64,000 bases of DNA from Prevotella bivia DSM 20514 (GTDB taxonomy: Bacteria; Bacteroidota; Bacteroidia; Bacteroidales; Bacteroidaceae). Location: assembly GCF_000262545.1 (NCBI RefSeq), contig NZ_JH660659.1, positions 315,240-379,239 of the forward strand. The letters run 5' to 3'. Positions 36,791 through 45,693 of the stretch are shown here, one piece after another. The notes beneath the pieces were generated by a model, which was not told where the DNA came from, did not search any database, and was given only the letters and a program-made list of their open reading frames with translations. Positions within the stretch are counted from its first letter, which is position 1. Each line of letters opens with the position of its first letter. A program made the position numbers and the translations under genes.

Positions 36791-38716
36791 TTAGTTTCTT
36801 TTTTTTCTATTGAGCTCTTCTTGGTGGCGCTTTATCTCTTCTTGCTTTTGTGCCTGAAGCTCTTGTAAAGCTTGCATACGCGCAGCCAATCCACTCGTTT
36901 TTTTCTTAGGATTATTTTTGTTTTCTTTTCTTCTTTCCTCTAGGTAAGCAAGTAATTTCTCTTCATTTGTTGTTTTACGGAGTCCCCACATAATGGCAGC
37001 CGAGAAGAACAATGAAACGAAATAGTAGAAGTTCAAACCTGAAGAGTAATCATTGAACACAAAGAAGAAGAACAATGGCATACCTAACATCATATATTGC
37101 ATCATCTTCATCTGATCGCCTTGTGATCCTACCATCTGATCTTTTTGCTGCTGCATAGTAAACCAAGAATACAACAAGTTAGCTGCACAGAAGAGGATAC
37201 ATGTTAATGAAATATGGTCACCTATCATCCATAGACTATGATTCCACTCAAAGATTGGGTCGAATGTACTCAAATCCTTCATCCATAAGAAACTTTCGCC
37301 ACGCAACTGTATAGCATTTGGCACAAAGTTGAACATAGCAATCCAAATAGGCATTTGTATTAACATAGGCAAGCAACCCGACAACGGACTTACGCCATAC
37401 TCTGAATACATTTGCATCATAGCCTGTTGCTTCTTCATCTGATCCTCAGGCTTATTATATTGCTTAGTTGCCTCATCAAGTTTTGGTTTCAAAACACGCA
37501 TCTTAGCCGAGCTCATATAGCTCTTCTTCACCATTGGGTAAGTAAGTGCCTTTAGCAATAGTGTAATCAATATAAGCACAATACCCATTGGGAACAACTT
37601 GCTCAACCAATCGAATACATAAATAGTAAACCAACGGTTAATAATGCGGAACAATGGCCAACCTAAATAAACCAAACGCTGCATCTCAAGGTCTTTACCA
37701 AAAGTACTTTGACTTTCTATAGCTTGGAGAAGTCGGAAGTCATTAGGTCCAAAAAAGAATTCAAATTCAGAAGGCTTCTTACCACTAGGATCGAAGTTAG
37801 TCTTTAGATTTGCCTCATACTGCTTTAAGTAACCAGAATTTTTATCTTGAGGTACACTCTTTAGCTTTGCACCTGTGGAAAAGTTATCCTTTGAGATCAT
37901 TACAGCCGAGAAAAACTGATTTTTGAAAGCAACCCAATCTGTTGCTTCTTCTGTAATTTGCTCTTTCTCCGAACTCTCATTTAGGTAATCAGTGCTTCCT
38001 TCCGTCTTTTTATAAGTAAGCGTAGCATATCGGTTTTCAAAAGAAAAGCCACGCTCCTGTTGACGCACCTTATCAGCCCACTCCACTTCTAACTGATTGT
38101 TAGTAGGATTAAACAAACCTTCCATACCTTGTGCTTGCACACTAAGGTGTAGCAAGTAATCCTTACCCAATGTATAAGTAAGTATTAATGCTTTACCTTG
38201 ACCAGCATTTGCTGTAAGTGTAACAGTAGAATCTGTTTGATTGCTAGGAGTAAAATAAAGATCCTTTGTCTCTATATTACTCTGTTTTGCTGCCAAAGCA
38301 AAGTTAAGGCTTTGATCCTTGCCATCAAAAAGAGTAACATATTTCTGATCTTTCGATCCATCCTTAACAGCAATATTATGCCCTACATAGTTATTGATAA
38401 TAGCTTTTCTTACTACACCACCCTTTGTATTTAGAGTAAGAGCTACCTTGTCGTTCTTTAATACAATATCTTGCGCCTGACCATTAAGAGCTGTATAGAA
38501 AAGAGTAGTAGTATCTGCAATAGCAGCCTGTTTAGCTTGCTCTGCTTTCAAACTTGCCATTTTCTCATTCTGTACTTTTTTGGCAGCAGCGATAGAATCG
38601 GCAACGAATTGTTTTCTTTGTTGAGCAAGCTGTTCTTTTGAAGGCTGTTGCCACCAAGCAAATCCAAATAGCACTAATGCCATTAGGACGAAGCCAGTAA
38701 TCGTATTTTTATCCAT
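36791..38716 (-). CDS. yidC: Membrane protein insertase YidC
   Basis: A 641-residue Oxa1/YidC insertase. An N-terminal membrane anchor (TGFVLMALVLFGFAWWQQPS), a large periplasmic beta-sandwich (about 60-340) and five C-terminal membrane segments are visible, with GCLPMLIQMPIWIAMFNF as signature. The tail is basic and rich in Lys/Glu (KRHQEELNRKKRN), as expected for ribosome contact. It starts 5 nt after pyrG. Confidence 0.96.
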   Translation of the reverse strand: MDKNTITGFVLMALVLFGFAWWQQPSKEQLAQQRKQFVADSIAAAKKVQNEKMASLKAEQAKQAAIADTTTLFYTALNGQAQDIVLKNDKVALTLNTKGGVVRKAIINNYVGHNIAVKDGSKDQKYVTLFDGKDQSLNFALAAKQSNIETKDLYFTPSNQTDSTVTLTANAGQGKALILTYTLGKDYLLHLSVQAQGMEGLFNPTNNQLEVEWADKVRQQERGFSFENRYATLTYKKTEGSTDYLNESSEKEQITEEATDWVAFKNQFFSAVMISKDNFSTGAKLKSVPQDKNSGYLKQYEANLKTNFDPSGKKPSEFEFFFGPNDFRLLQAIESQSTFGKDLEMQRLVYLGWPLFRIINRWFTIYVFDWLSKLFPMGIVLILITLLLKALTYPMVKKSYMSSAKMRVLKPKLDEATKQYNKPEDQMKKQQAMMQMYSEYGVSPLSGCLPMLIQMPIWIAMFNFVPNAIQLRGESFLWMKDLSTFDPIFEWNHSLWMIGDHISLTCILFCAANLLYSWFTMQQQKDQMVGSQGDQMKMMQYMMLGMPLFFFFVFNDYSSGLNFYYFVSLFFSAAIMWGLRKTTNEEKLLAYLEERRKENKNNPKKKTSGLAARMQALQELQAQKQEEIKRHQEELNRKKRN

Positions 38717-38721
38717 TATTT

Positions 38722-40326
38722 TTATTTCTTATTTTCAATTGCAGTTTTAACAAAATCAACGAATAGTGGGTGTGGATTTAATACTGTTGATTGGTATTCT
38801 GGGTGGAACTGTGTTCCTATATACCATTTCAATCCAGGTATTTCCACGATTTCTATCAATTCACTTTCAGGGTTTTTACCCACACAAGCCATACCGTTAC
38901 GTTCATATTCCTTGATATAATCGCTATTAAACTCATAACGATGGCGGTGGCGTTCTTGAATGTATTCTTGCTTATATATATTAAAGGTGTGAGAGCCTTG
39001 TTTCAAAACACATTCGTAGGCACCAAGACGCATTGTACCACCCATACTAGTAATGGTTTTTTGTTCCTCCATAATATCAATAACATTGTGTGGAGTCTTC
39101 TCATCCATTTCACGTGAATTGGCATCTTTATAGCCTAACACATTGCGAGCAAACTCTATAACCATCATTTGCATACCTAGGCAAATACCAAAGGTTGGAA
39201 TATCATGTGTACGTGTATAGTGGGCTGCTACGAGCTTACCTTCTATTCCTCGCTGACCAAATCCAGGACAAATAATAATACCATCTTGTCCCTTCATTTT
39301 TTCTGCGACATTAGCTTCCGTAAGTTCCTCCGAGTTGATAAAGGTAAGCACTGTTTTATGATCATTATAAGTACCTGCCTGCAACAAGCCCTCACGAATA
39401 CTCTTATAAGCATCTTGTAAATCATATTTACCTACTAAGCCTATATGTACCTCTTCCGTTGCTTTACGACGACGATCTACAAAAGCTCTCCAAGGACCTA
39501 GTTCTGGTGTTTCTCCAATAGGCTCACCACACTTACGCAATATTGCCACATCAAGCCCCTGTTGCAACATATTCAAAGGTACATCATAAATACTTGGAAG
39601 ATCTTCGCTCTGCACTACGCAATCAAAGTCAACGTTACAGAAAGCTGCTACTTTCTTACGAAGTGAGTCTTCAAGATGTTGCTCTGTACGAAGAATGAGA
39701 ATGTCTGGCTGAATACCGACACTTTGCAATTCTTTCACACTATGCTGGGTAGGTTTAGTCTTTAATTCTCCTGCAGCTTTAAGATAAGGAATATATGTTA
39801 AATGCAGATTAATAGCACGCTTACCAAGATCCCATTTCATTTGGCGAATAGCCTCTAAGAAAGGAGCCGACTCAATATCACCAATAGTACCACCTATTTC
39901 TGTGATAACAAAGTCATAGTGATTTTTCTGCCCTAACATCTTGATATTACGTTTAATTTCATCTGTGATGTGAGGCACTACCTGAATAGTCTTACCTAGA
40001 TAGTCTCCACGACGCTCTTTATCTATGACGCTTTTATAAATACGTCCCGTAGTCATAGAGTTAGCCTTGGTAGTCTTTATATCAGTAAATCTTTCATAGT
40101 GACCTAGGTCGAGATCGGTCTCCATACCATCAACAGTTACGTAACACTCTCCATGCTCGTAAGGATTTAGGGTTCCTGGGTCAATGTTAATATATGGATC
40201 AAACTTTTGAATGGTAATGTTATAACCTCTTGCTTGAAGAAGCTTACCAATTGACGACGAGATAATTCCTTTTCCTAATGAAGAAACAACGCCACCTGTC
40301 ACGAAAATGTACTTTGTATCAGCCAC
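38722..40326 (-). CDS. pyrG: CTP synthase
   Basis: Makes CTP from UTP, ATP and glutamine. The protein has 534 residues: an amidoligase domain (VTGGVVSSLGKGIISSSIG Walker-like loop, EIGGTIGDIES) and a C-terminal class I glutaminase (GICLGMQ with the catalytic Cys, and FHPEYQS). The start is GTG at 40326, giving MADTKYIFVTGG, the standard N-terminus; a TTG at 40389 cannot be used because the -7 box TATCTTTGC (40394-40386) overlaps it. First gene of a tight operon with yidC, dpp5 and an MFS gene. Confidence 0.96.
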   Translation of the reverse strand: MADTKYIFVTGGVVSSLGKGIISSSIGKLLQARGYNITIQKFDPYINIDPGTLNPYEHGECYVTVDGMETDLDLGHYERFTDIKTTKANSMTTGRIYKSVIDKERRGDYLGKTIQVVPHITDEIKRNIKMLGQKNHYDFVITEIGGTIGDIESAPFLEAIRQMKWDLGKRAINLHLTYIPYLKAAGELKTKPTQHSVKELQSVGIQPDILILRTEQHLEDSLRKKVAAFCNVDFDCVVQSEDLPSIYDVPLNMLQQGLDVAILRKCGEPIGETPELGPWRAFVDRRRKATEEVHIGLVGKYDLQDAYKSIREGLLQAGTYNDHKTVLTFINSEELTEANVAEKMKGQDGIIICPGFGQRGIEGKLVAAHYTRTHDIPTFGICLGMQMMVIEFARNVLGYKDANSREMDEKTPHNVIDIMEEQKTITSMGGTMRLGAYECVLKQGSHTFNIYKQEYIQERHRHRYEFNSDYIKEYERNGMACVGKNPESELIEIVEIPGLKWYIGTQFHPEYQSTVLNPHPLFVDFVKTAIENKK

Positions 40327-40385
40327 GATAGATATTTTTTTTATAGTTTTATAAGTATAAGGACACAATAATCCTAAACTAAAGT

Positions 40386-40394
40386 GCAAAGATA
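40386..40394 (-). promoter_or_regulatory. -7 box of the pyrG operon
   Basis: TATCTTTGC on the minus strand, about 60 nt before the GTG start; a start near 40380 is expected. Confidence 0.6.
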
Positions 40395-40588
40395 CAAAAA
40401 TCTATGTATTAATTGTTTTCTATCGTTATTTTTCTTAATTAAAAGCAGGATAAAACACCATAAAAACGATAATTTAGAGAGATTTTTTGTAATGCTATCT
40501 TTAAAACCAACTTATCTCCATTCGCCCACAAATAAAAACAACTGCAATTTATTCGCCTATTTCTATCGTTTACCTCAAAAAAGTATTG

Positions 40589-40597
40589 TAATTTTGC
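40589..40597 (+). promoter_or_regulatory. -7 box of the DUF3078 gene
   Basis: TAATTTTGC lies about 51 nt before the ATG at 40648 and excludes the longer in-frame reading from 40384. Confidence 0.6.
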
Positions 40598-40647
40598 AAA
40601 CAAAGGCTTATTTAAAGCCTTACTTCTATCAAACAATTCTAGCATTC

Positions 40648-41916
40648 ATGAAGCGTTTTCTCACAGCATTAATATTTTCTATTCTATTGTTTGCCAATGG
40701 TTTTGCGCAAACAGTCCACCCTATTTCTACTAAGAGCGCACCAAAAGATGTTTATCAGTATTATCTCGACTCGCTTCGAATAACAAAAGATAGTATCTTC
40801 AATACTAGTAGCTTCACCCTTTCTCCTAACACTAAGAAGAATAAGGAAGTGCGACTCTTTATGCCAACAACATATTATCACGACATTATTCATAATGCTT
40901 TCGCACCAAATACGACCCTATCTAGCTTTGACAAAACACTACTAAATATTTATTTACAGCACCCTTCTCTTGTAGGCTATTCCTCTAAAGACCTAGCCAA
41001 CGACATAACAGAAATAGAAGATATTAAAGTTCCTATTCATCACGATGCTGACTTAGTAAAAAAGGTGAAAGAGAAAACTCCCGAACCTGCAACAGCTCCT
41101 GTAAAAGTAATGATAACAAAGCCAAACTTTTGGACTTTTAAAGGCGATTATTCTTTACAGATGATGCAGAATTTTGTCTCAGGCAATTGGTTTCAAGGGG
41201 GCGAAAGCAATTATGCTGCACTTGGATCGGTTATTATGCAAGCCAACTATAATAATAAGCAAAAAATAAAGTGGGATAATATGCTAGAGATGCGCTTTGG
41301 CATTCAAAGTTCACGCTCTGACTCTTTACATAGCTTTAAATCGACAGATGATCTCATCCGTCTTACTTCAAAATTTGGATTGCAAGCAACCAAGCATTGG
41401 TACTATTCGGTTCAGCTTATTGCCAACACACAATTTTCTCGCTCTTATAAAGCTAATGATCCAAAGATATATGCCGACTTCCTAGCACCATTCAATCTAA
41501 ACTTATCGGTCGGTATGAACTACTCTGTCGATTGGCTCAACCATAAGCTAAAAGGCAATATACATCTTGCTCCGCTAGCATATAATTTGAAGTATACACG
41601 CCTACTCGACCTTTCTTCACGCCTTGGCATCAAAGAAGGAAAGCATAGCTTACACGATTTTGGTTCAGAATTTACCTTACAACTAGAATGGAAACTTTTA
41701 GAGATGCTGTCATGGCGCACCCGTCTATACGGTTACACCACCTACTCACGTGCAGAATTAGAATGGGAAAATATCTTCTCTTTCAAATTTAATAAATACA
41801 TCTCTACCCAACTTTTTATTTATCCACGCTTTGACGATGGTGTAGCACACGATGACCATTACGGTTTCTGGCAAATAAAAGAGTATGCTTCAGTAGGGTT
41901 TCAATATAGCTTCTAA
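40648..41916 (+). CDS. DUF3078 outer-membrane-type protein
   Basis: A 422-residue protein with signal peptide (KRFLTALIFSILLFANGFAQ). The C-terminal two thirds are a run of alternating amphipathic strands (NFWTFKGDYSLQMMQNFVSG, then the NWFQGGESNYAALGSV region) ending in Phe (SVGFQYSF), as in the DUF3078 family and other outer-membrane barrels. Function unknown. Confidence 0.85.
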   Translation: MKRFLTALIFSILLFANGFAQTVHPISTKSAPKDVYQYYLDSLRITKDSIFNTSSFTLSPNTKKNKEVRLFMPTTYYHDIIHNAFAPNTTLSSFDKTLLNIYLQHPSLVGYSSKDLANDITEIEDIKVPIHHDADLVKKVKEKTPEPATAPVKVMITKPNFWTFKGDYSLQMMQNFVSGNWFQGGESNYAALGSVIMQANYNNKQKIKWDNMLEMRFGIQSSRSDSLHSFKSTDDLIRLTSKFGLQATKHWYYSVQLIANTQFSRSYKANDPKIYADFLAPFNLNLSVGMNYSVDWLNHKLKGNIHLAPLAYNLKYTRLLDLSSRLGIKEGKHSLHDFGSEFTLQLEWKLLEMLSWRTRLYGYTTYSRAELEWENIFSFKFNKYISTQLFIYPRFDDGVAHDDHYGFWQIKEYASVGFQYSF

Positions 41917-41978
41917 AAGTGTTTTTTCAGACTGTATCCTTAGATATAGTTGAATACAACATTGCTTTACATTGCTAT

Positions 41979-42170
41979 ATATCACCTTTCTATTGGTAAA
42001 AGATTATCTTTCACGCAACAAAACATCAACGATTAAAGACAAAAATAATTTATTTTTATATCAAGTTTAATTTATTTTTATCCAAAAAATAAATTAAAAA
42101 TATAAACGAAACATAAGCTTTTTCAACAAAATAGGTCATCTTTTACAATAAAAAAGATGACCTATTATTA
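41979..42170. repeat. Structured intergenic repeat, copy 2
   Basis: This covers most of the gene-free stretch 41917-42213. It holds TATCACCTTT...GGTAAAAGAT, the AT-rich AAAAATAATTTATTTTT block (42041-42057), and a perfect 15-bp hairpin AATAGGTCATCTTTT/AAAAGATGACCTATT (42130-42144 with 42152-42166). The first part aligns with copy 1 at 19371-19495, the hairpin with copy 3 at 47391-47427. The hairpin may also terminate the convergent genes around it. Confidence 0.65.
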
Positions 42171-42213
42171 TTTAACCCTTTGTTTTTCTTCTACTTACAA
42201 ATATCTCCCTCCC

Positions 42214-42996
42214 CTATTTAAGACGCTTAGTAACAGTTCCATCGGGCATTATTCGCACCTCTACCACATAGGTAGTATAAGCATCTGGAACTCCAATTAC
42301 AGCTTCGTAATAGAGTGCATGCTTATCAGCATGGGTGAAATAGAATTTTCGGAGAATACAATCGTTTATAAAAGTTTTCGGAATGAAAGCGGCAAATTCT
42401 GCTTTACGAAAATCATGAACATACACAGGCACATCTCTAGATTTTATAACTAGTGAAGCCACATTATCTAAATAAAGGTTATCCACTTCTAGTCCACTAT
42501 CATTGTATACCGATTTTATTATCTTATCAGAAGTCGTTTCTACATGTATCAAACTACGGTAATACCCTAAATCAGTATTGGCTATCGTATCTATATTTTG
42601 CTCATCAAAGGTATTCATCGCAAAAACATGATAAGAAAAAGCCTTTTTCAGCGACTTATCCCCACTTTTTGAAACAGAAAGTTCATCGCCATTCTGATTT
42701 TGGAAAGCAAAGAAATGAGGAGTTTGTTTAACAATCTTATAACTATTAAGATGTTTTCCTTGCAAATAAAGACTATCTCGTGTTATCCAAAACTTTACAG
42801 GCATACTAGCCGAATCGGGAAAGAAGATACTATCCCCACACACCAATATAACAGGATTAGTTCCTTCATCATCAACCCAAACACCTTGCAATAACTGTTT
42901 AGCCTGCACGTCTTGCTCATCAAGAGAAGACACATTACGATGACAAGCCGTAAAGCCTAATACCACAAAAACAATTAAAAGAAAATATTTACACAT
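42214..42996 (-). CDS. Lipoprotein, possibly DUF4738 family
   Basis: A 260-residue protein with lipobox (MCKYFLLIVFVVLGFTAC; lipid Cys at 18). The mature part is beta-rich, with LQGVWVDDEGTNPVILVCGD and SIFFPDSASMPVKFWITRDS. The pattern resembles DUF4738 lipoproteins of Prevotella, which is a tentative match. Envelope location; function unknown. Confidence 0.7.
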   Translation of the reverse strand: MCKYFLLIVFVVLGFTACHRNVSSLDEQDVQAKQLLQGVWVDDEGTNPVILVCGDSIFFPDSASMPVKFWITRDSLYLQGKHLNSYKIVKQTPHFFAFQNQNGDELSVSKSGDKSLKKAFSYHVFAMNTFDEQNIDTIANTDLGYYRSLIHVETTSDKIIKSVYNDSGLEVDNLYLDNVASLVIKSRDVPVYVHDFRKAEFAAFIPKTFINDCILRKFYFTHADKHALYYEAVIGVPDAYTTYVVEVRIMPDGTVTKRLK

Positions 42997-43085
42997 ACTT
43001 AGCTAAAGAGAATAAGAAGAAAATCCACTTCACTCAAATTTGTTAGTCGCTCACTACCAATGTATAGCTTAGACTAGTTTTTTCT

Positions 43086-43640
43086 TTATTCAAAGCTATA
43101 AGCCTCGGCAAGGCTCAAGCCTTTGGTAAGATCTTTTTCCGAAAGCACTACATCTTTAGGATCAATAGGCCAATCAATACCTATCGTTTCATCGTTCCAA
43201 CGCACACTAGCCTCGCTCTGTGGCGCATAAATATTATCAACCTTATAGGTAAAAATGGCTTCATCCGACAAAACGAGGAAGCCATGAGCAAAGCCACGTG
43301 GAATAAAAAATTGGCGTTTATTCTCATCAGATAGCTCTACAGCAACATATTTTCCATAGGTAAGCGATGATCGACGAAGGTCAACAGCAACATCAATTAC
43401 TTTGCCCTTGATGACACGTACAAGCTTAGCTTGTGAGAACTCACCTTGCTGATAATGCAAACCGCGGAGTACTCCATAGCTAGACTTCGACTCGTTATCT
43501 TGGATAAACTCAACGTGGTAACCCACATTTCTATCAAACTCATCCTGTCTGAACGACTCGAAGAAATAACCTCTATCATCTTTAAAAATCTTTGGTTCAA
43601 TCACCCAAACACCTTTAATAGTACTTTCTTTAAATTCCAT
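43086..43640 (-). CDS. rfbC: dTDP-4-dehydrorhamnose 3,5-epimerase
   Basis: Third enzyme of dTDP-L-rhamnose synthesis. The 184-residue cupin-fold protein shows RGLHYQ (catalytic His), VAVDLRRSS (DLR), FIPRGFAHGFLVLSD and VRWNDETIGIDWP with the catalytic Tyr in TYKVDNIYAP. Length normal. rfbA, rfbB and rfbD are not adjacent, so the pathway genes are split. It is preceded on its own strand by array B of 66-bp promoter repeats. Confidence 0.96.
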   Translation of the reverse strand: MEFKESTIKGVWVIEPKIFKDDRGYFFESFRQDEFDRNVGYHVEFIQDNESKSSYGVLRGLHYQQGEFSQAKLVRVIKGKVIDVAVDLRRSSLTYGKYVAVELSDENKRQFFIPRGFAHGFLVLSDEAIFTYKVDNIYAPQSEASVRWNDETIGIDWPIDPKDVVLSEKDLTKGLSLAEAYSFE

Positions 43641-43663
43641 ATTAGTTTTTTAATTTTATGTCC

Positions 43664-43874
43664 CTCTACAGAGATAGCGCAAACGAGAGCAAAGGAAGCT
43701 TGCTTACTATTTGCCGAGTGCAGCCTATCTTCTACAAAGATAGCGCAAACGAGAGCAAAGAAAGCTTGCTTACTATTTGCCGAGTGCAGCCTATCTTCTA
43801 CAAAGATAGCGCAAACGAGAGCAAAGGAAGCTTGCTTACTATTTGCCGAGTGCAGCCTATCTTCTACAAAGATA
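43664..43874 (-). repeat. Array B of 66-bp promoter-bearing repeats
   Basis: On the minus strand units run 43874-43809, 43808-43743 and 43742-43677, then a partial with TATCTCTGTAG at 43676. Each begins TATCTTTGTAGAAGATAGG and carries TGCACTCGGCAA, like array A, but with an internally homogenised AGTAAGCAAGCTT region. The -7 boxes face rfbC (start 43640). A long frame through it (multiples of 22 codons) is an artefact of the 66-bp period. Confidence 0.9.
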
Positions 43875-43944
43875 AAAATAAATAATGATAAAATAAACGA
43901 AAGAAAAGAATTAATAACAATCTACAAGAATTTAGTATTTACGG

Positions 43945-43976
43945 TTTGCTACTTCAAAAGAATTTATATAATTTTG
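43945..43976 (+). promoter_or_regulatory. Promoter of the HU/SPOR gene, giving a leaderless start
   Basis: TTTG (43945-43948), a 20-nt spacer and TAATTTTG (43969-43976), an exact consensus. The GTG start at 43982 is 6 nt beyond the box. Confidence 0.82.
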
Positions 43977-43981
43977 CAAAC

Positions 43982-44947
43982 GTGAGCAGAATTGACAGAC
44001 ATATAGAGATCCTCCTCCTAGAGAATGATTGTGTAATTGTTCCAGGACTTGGTGGCTTCGTAGCTCATCATATTACAGCAAAATATGATGAGACAGAATG
44101 TTTGTTTCTACCTCCATACAGAACGCTTGGCTTTAACCCACAGTTAAAGGTGAACGATTCTCTCTTAGCCCAATCATTTGTAGAGGCTTACGACATAGCT
44201 TTCCCTGAGGCTATGCGTCAAATTGAAGAGGAAGTTGAAGCTATACACCGTACGCTAAACAATGAAGGCATTATAGAGCTAAACGATCTTGGTAAGCTCC
44301 GCCTAACATCTGAACATAAACTTGAGTTTGAACCACTTGAAAGTGGTATTCTTACCCCACGCTATTATGCACTTAATAGTTTCGATTTTACGCTCAAAGC
44401 AAAATCTGAAAAACAGGAAGAAAAGGAAAAAGTTTCAGAAGCACTAGAAACACGTAAAATAATCTATTTGGATGTTAACGATCCTAATAACAAACGTGTG
44501 AGTGTAAGCTTAAAAGCTATCCGCAATGTAGCTGTTGCTGCTGTACTATTTACTGCGGCTTTAGTAGTAGCTTTGCCGTTACACAACAAGTCGGGGATAA
44601 CAGAAGAACCTGTTAAAAGTGGGGTTCTTTATAATTTTTTCGATTCCAACAAATCATTACCCACACCACAAACTAAGCCAGTAGCAAGTCCCATTCCTAA
44701 CAAAACTACCACCAATCACTATTGGTCGTTAGTACTTGCAAGCCATATTACAGAAAATAATGCCATTGCCTTTGCTAAAGATATTAATGAGGCAGGCTTT
44801 GAGGGAGCAAGAGTATATGAAGGAACAGGAAGCATTAAAGTGCTTTATGGCAATTTTAAAAGTCAAGAAGAAGCATTCAAGCACTTGAATACATTAAAGA
44901 CCAATAAGTATTTTAAGGATGCTTGGGTAATTGAAATTAACAAATAA
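43982..44947 (+). CDS. HU-CCDC81 / SPOR-domain membrane protein
   Basis: A 321-residue protein starting at GTG 43982 (VSRIDRHIEILLLENDCV). The N-terminal HU-CCDC81 domains (about 1-130, with VPGLGGFVAHHITAKYDE and NDLGKLRLT) are related to HU DNA-binding folds. One membrane segment follows (about 180-200, IRNVAVAAVLFTAALVVAL) and a C-terminal SPOR domain (about 250-320, HYWSLVLASHIT) that binds denuded septal peptidoglycan. It may link the cytoplasm to the division site. The longer reading from 43946 would start upstream of the promoter. It is 34 nt before a zinc-ribbon/FHA gene. Confidence 0.87.
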   Translation: MSRIDRHIEILLLENDCVIVPGLGGFVAHHITAKYDETECLFLPPYRTLGFNPQLKVNDSLLAQSFVEAYDIAFPEAMRQIEEEVEAIHRTLNNEGIIELNDLGKLRLTSEHKLEFEPLESGILTPRYYALNSFDFTLKAKSEKQEEKEKVSEALETRKIIYLDVNDPNNKRVSVSLKAIRNVAVAAVLFTAALVVALPLHNKSGITEEPVKSGVLYNFFDSNKSLPTPQTKPVASPIPNKTTTNHYWSLVLASHITENNAIAFAKDINEAGFEGARVYEGTGSIKVLYGNFKSQEEAFKHLNTLKTNKYFKDAWVIEINK

Positions 44948-44981
44948 CTAAGGAAAAATCCTTAACAATACCCCTTATTTT

Positions 44982-45521
44982 ATGAAGCGCGTTAGATGCC
45001 CCAAATGCGATAATTTTATTACTTTTAATGAAACTAAATATACGTCGGGACAACGACTAGTATTCCAATGCCCTGAATGTGGAAAGGAATTTGGCATTCG
45101 CATTGGTGTTTCTAAATTAAGAAAGACACAAAAAGAAGAGGCTGAAACACCAAACATTGACGAAGATACCAGCAAATACGGTTCGCTCCTAGTGATTGAA
45201 AACGACTTCCACTACAAGCAGATTATTCCTCTACACATGGGTAAAAACGTATTGGGACGTTACCAAAAGGGAAACCCTATTAATTGTCCTATAGAAACAG
45301 TAGATCCTAGTGTAGACCTCACCCATTGCTCGCTCACTATTTCCCGCGACAAAAAAGGCAAATTAAAATATGTGCTTCAAGATGGTCCCTCTTATACAGG
45401 AACCTTTGTAGGCAACGACATTCTTGGTGATAGAGAAAAGCGCGTAATAGAATATGGTACGCTTTTCACTTTGGGCGCAACAAGCATTATTTTGCAAGCA
45501 CCTGAAAAAAATGAGAATTAA
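44982..45521 (+). CDS. Zinc-ribbon and FHA-domain protein
   Basis: A 179-residue protein with a zinc ribbon (C6, C9, C30, C33) and an FHA domain (about 80-170) that begins GKNVLGRYQKGNPI (Gly-Arg) and continues SVDLTHCSLTISRD (Ser/His), the phosphothreonine-binding signature. It points to phosphorylation-dependent signalling. It follows the SPOR protein by 34 nt and may be its partner. Confidence 0.83.
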   Translation: MKRVRCPKCDNFITFNETKYTSGQRLVFQCPECGKEFGIRIGVSKLRKTQKEEAETPNIDEDTSKYGSLLVIENDFHYKQIIPLHMGKNVLGRYQKGNPINCPIETVDPSVDLTHCSLTISRDKKGKLKYVLQDGPSYTGTFVGNDILGDREKRVIEYGTLFTLGATSIILQAPEKNEN

Positions 45522-45662
45522 GGCTGGGTCTATAAAGTAGCTTTATTAGTACCTTTCTCCCTCCCTCTAACGTTTTAATTCTCAAAAGAAAGAGTCCTAC
45601 AAAAAAAAGTTTAATTCCGCTTAACTCGTAATAATCTTTTTGCGTTAGTTGGGCTATTCTAT

Positions 45663-45670
45663 TACCTTTG
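45663..45670 (+). promoter_or_regulatory. -7 box of the carboxypeptidase-like protein gene
   Basis: TACCTTTG lies 23 nt before the ATG at 45694. The rest of 45522-45693 shows nothing clear. Confidence 0.5.
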
Positions 45671-45693
45671 CTTGATAAATTAGATAAATTTAT

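Noticed and set aside
40384-40647. Longer N-terminus for the DUF3078 protein
   Set aside because: The signal peptide begins at 40648 and a -7 box lies at 40589, so the upstream part is not translated.
43658-43885. CRISPR array at the 66-bp repeats
   Set aside because: Units are contiguous with no unique spacers, and no cas gene is present.
43446-43985. 179-residue ORF across the rfbC antisense and array B
   Set aside because: It runs antisense to rfbC and then through the 66-bp repeats; no independent start signal.
45541-45693. Riboswitch before the carboxypeptidase-like gene
   Set aside because: No conserved riboswitch core; the stretch is simple AT-rich leader.
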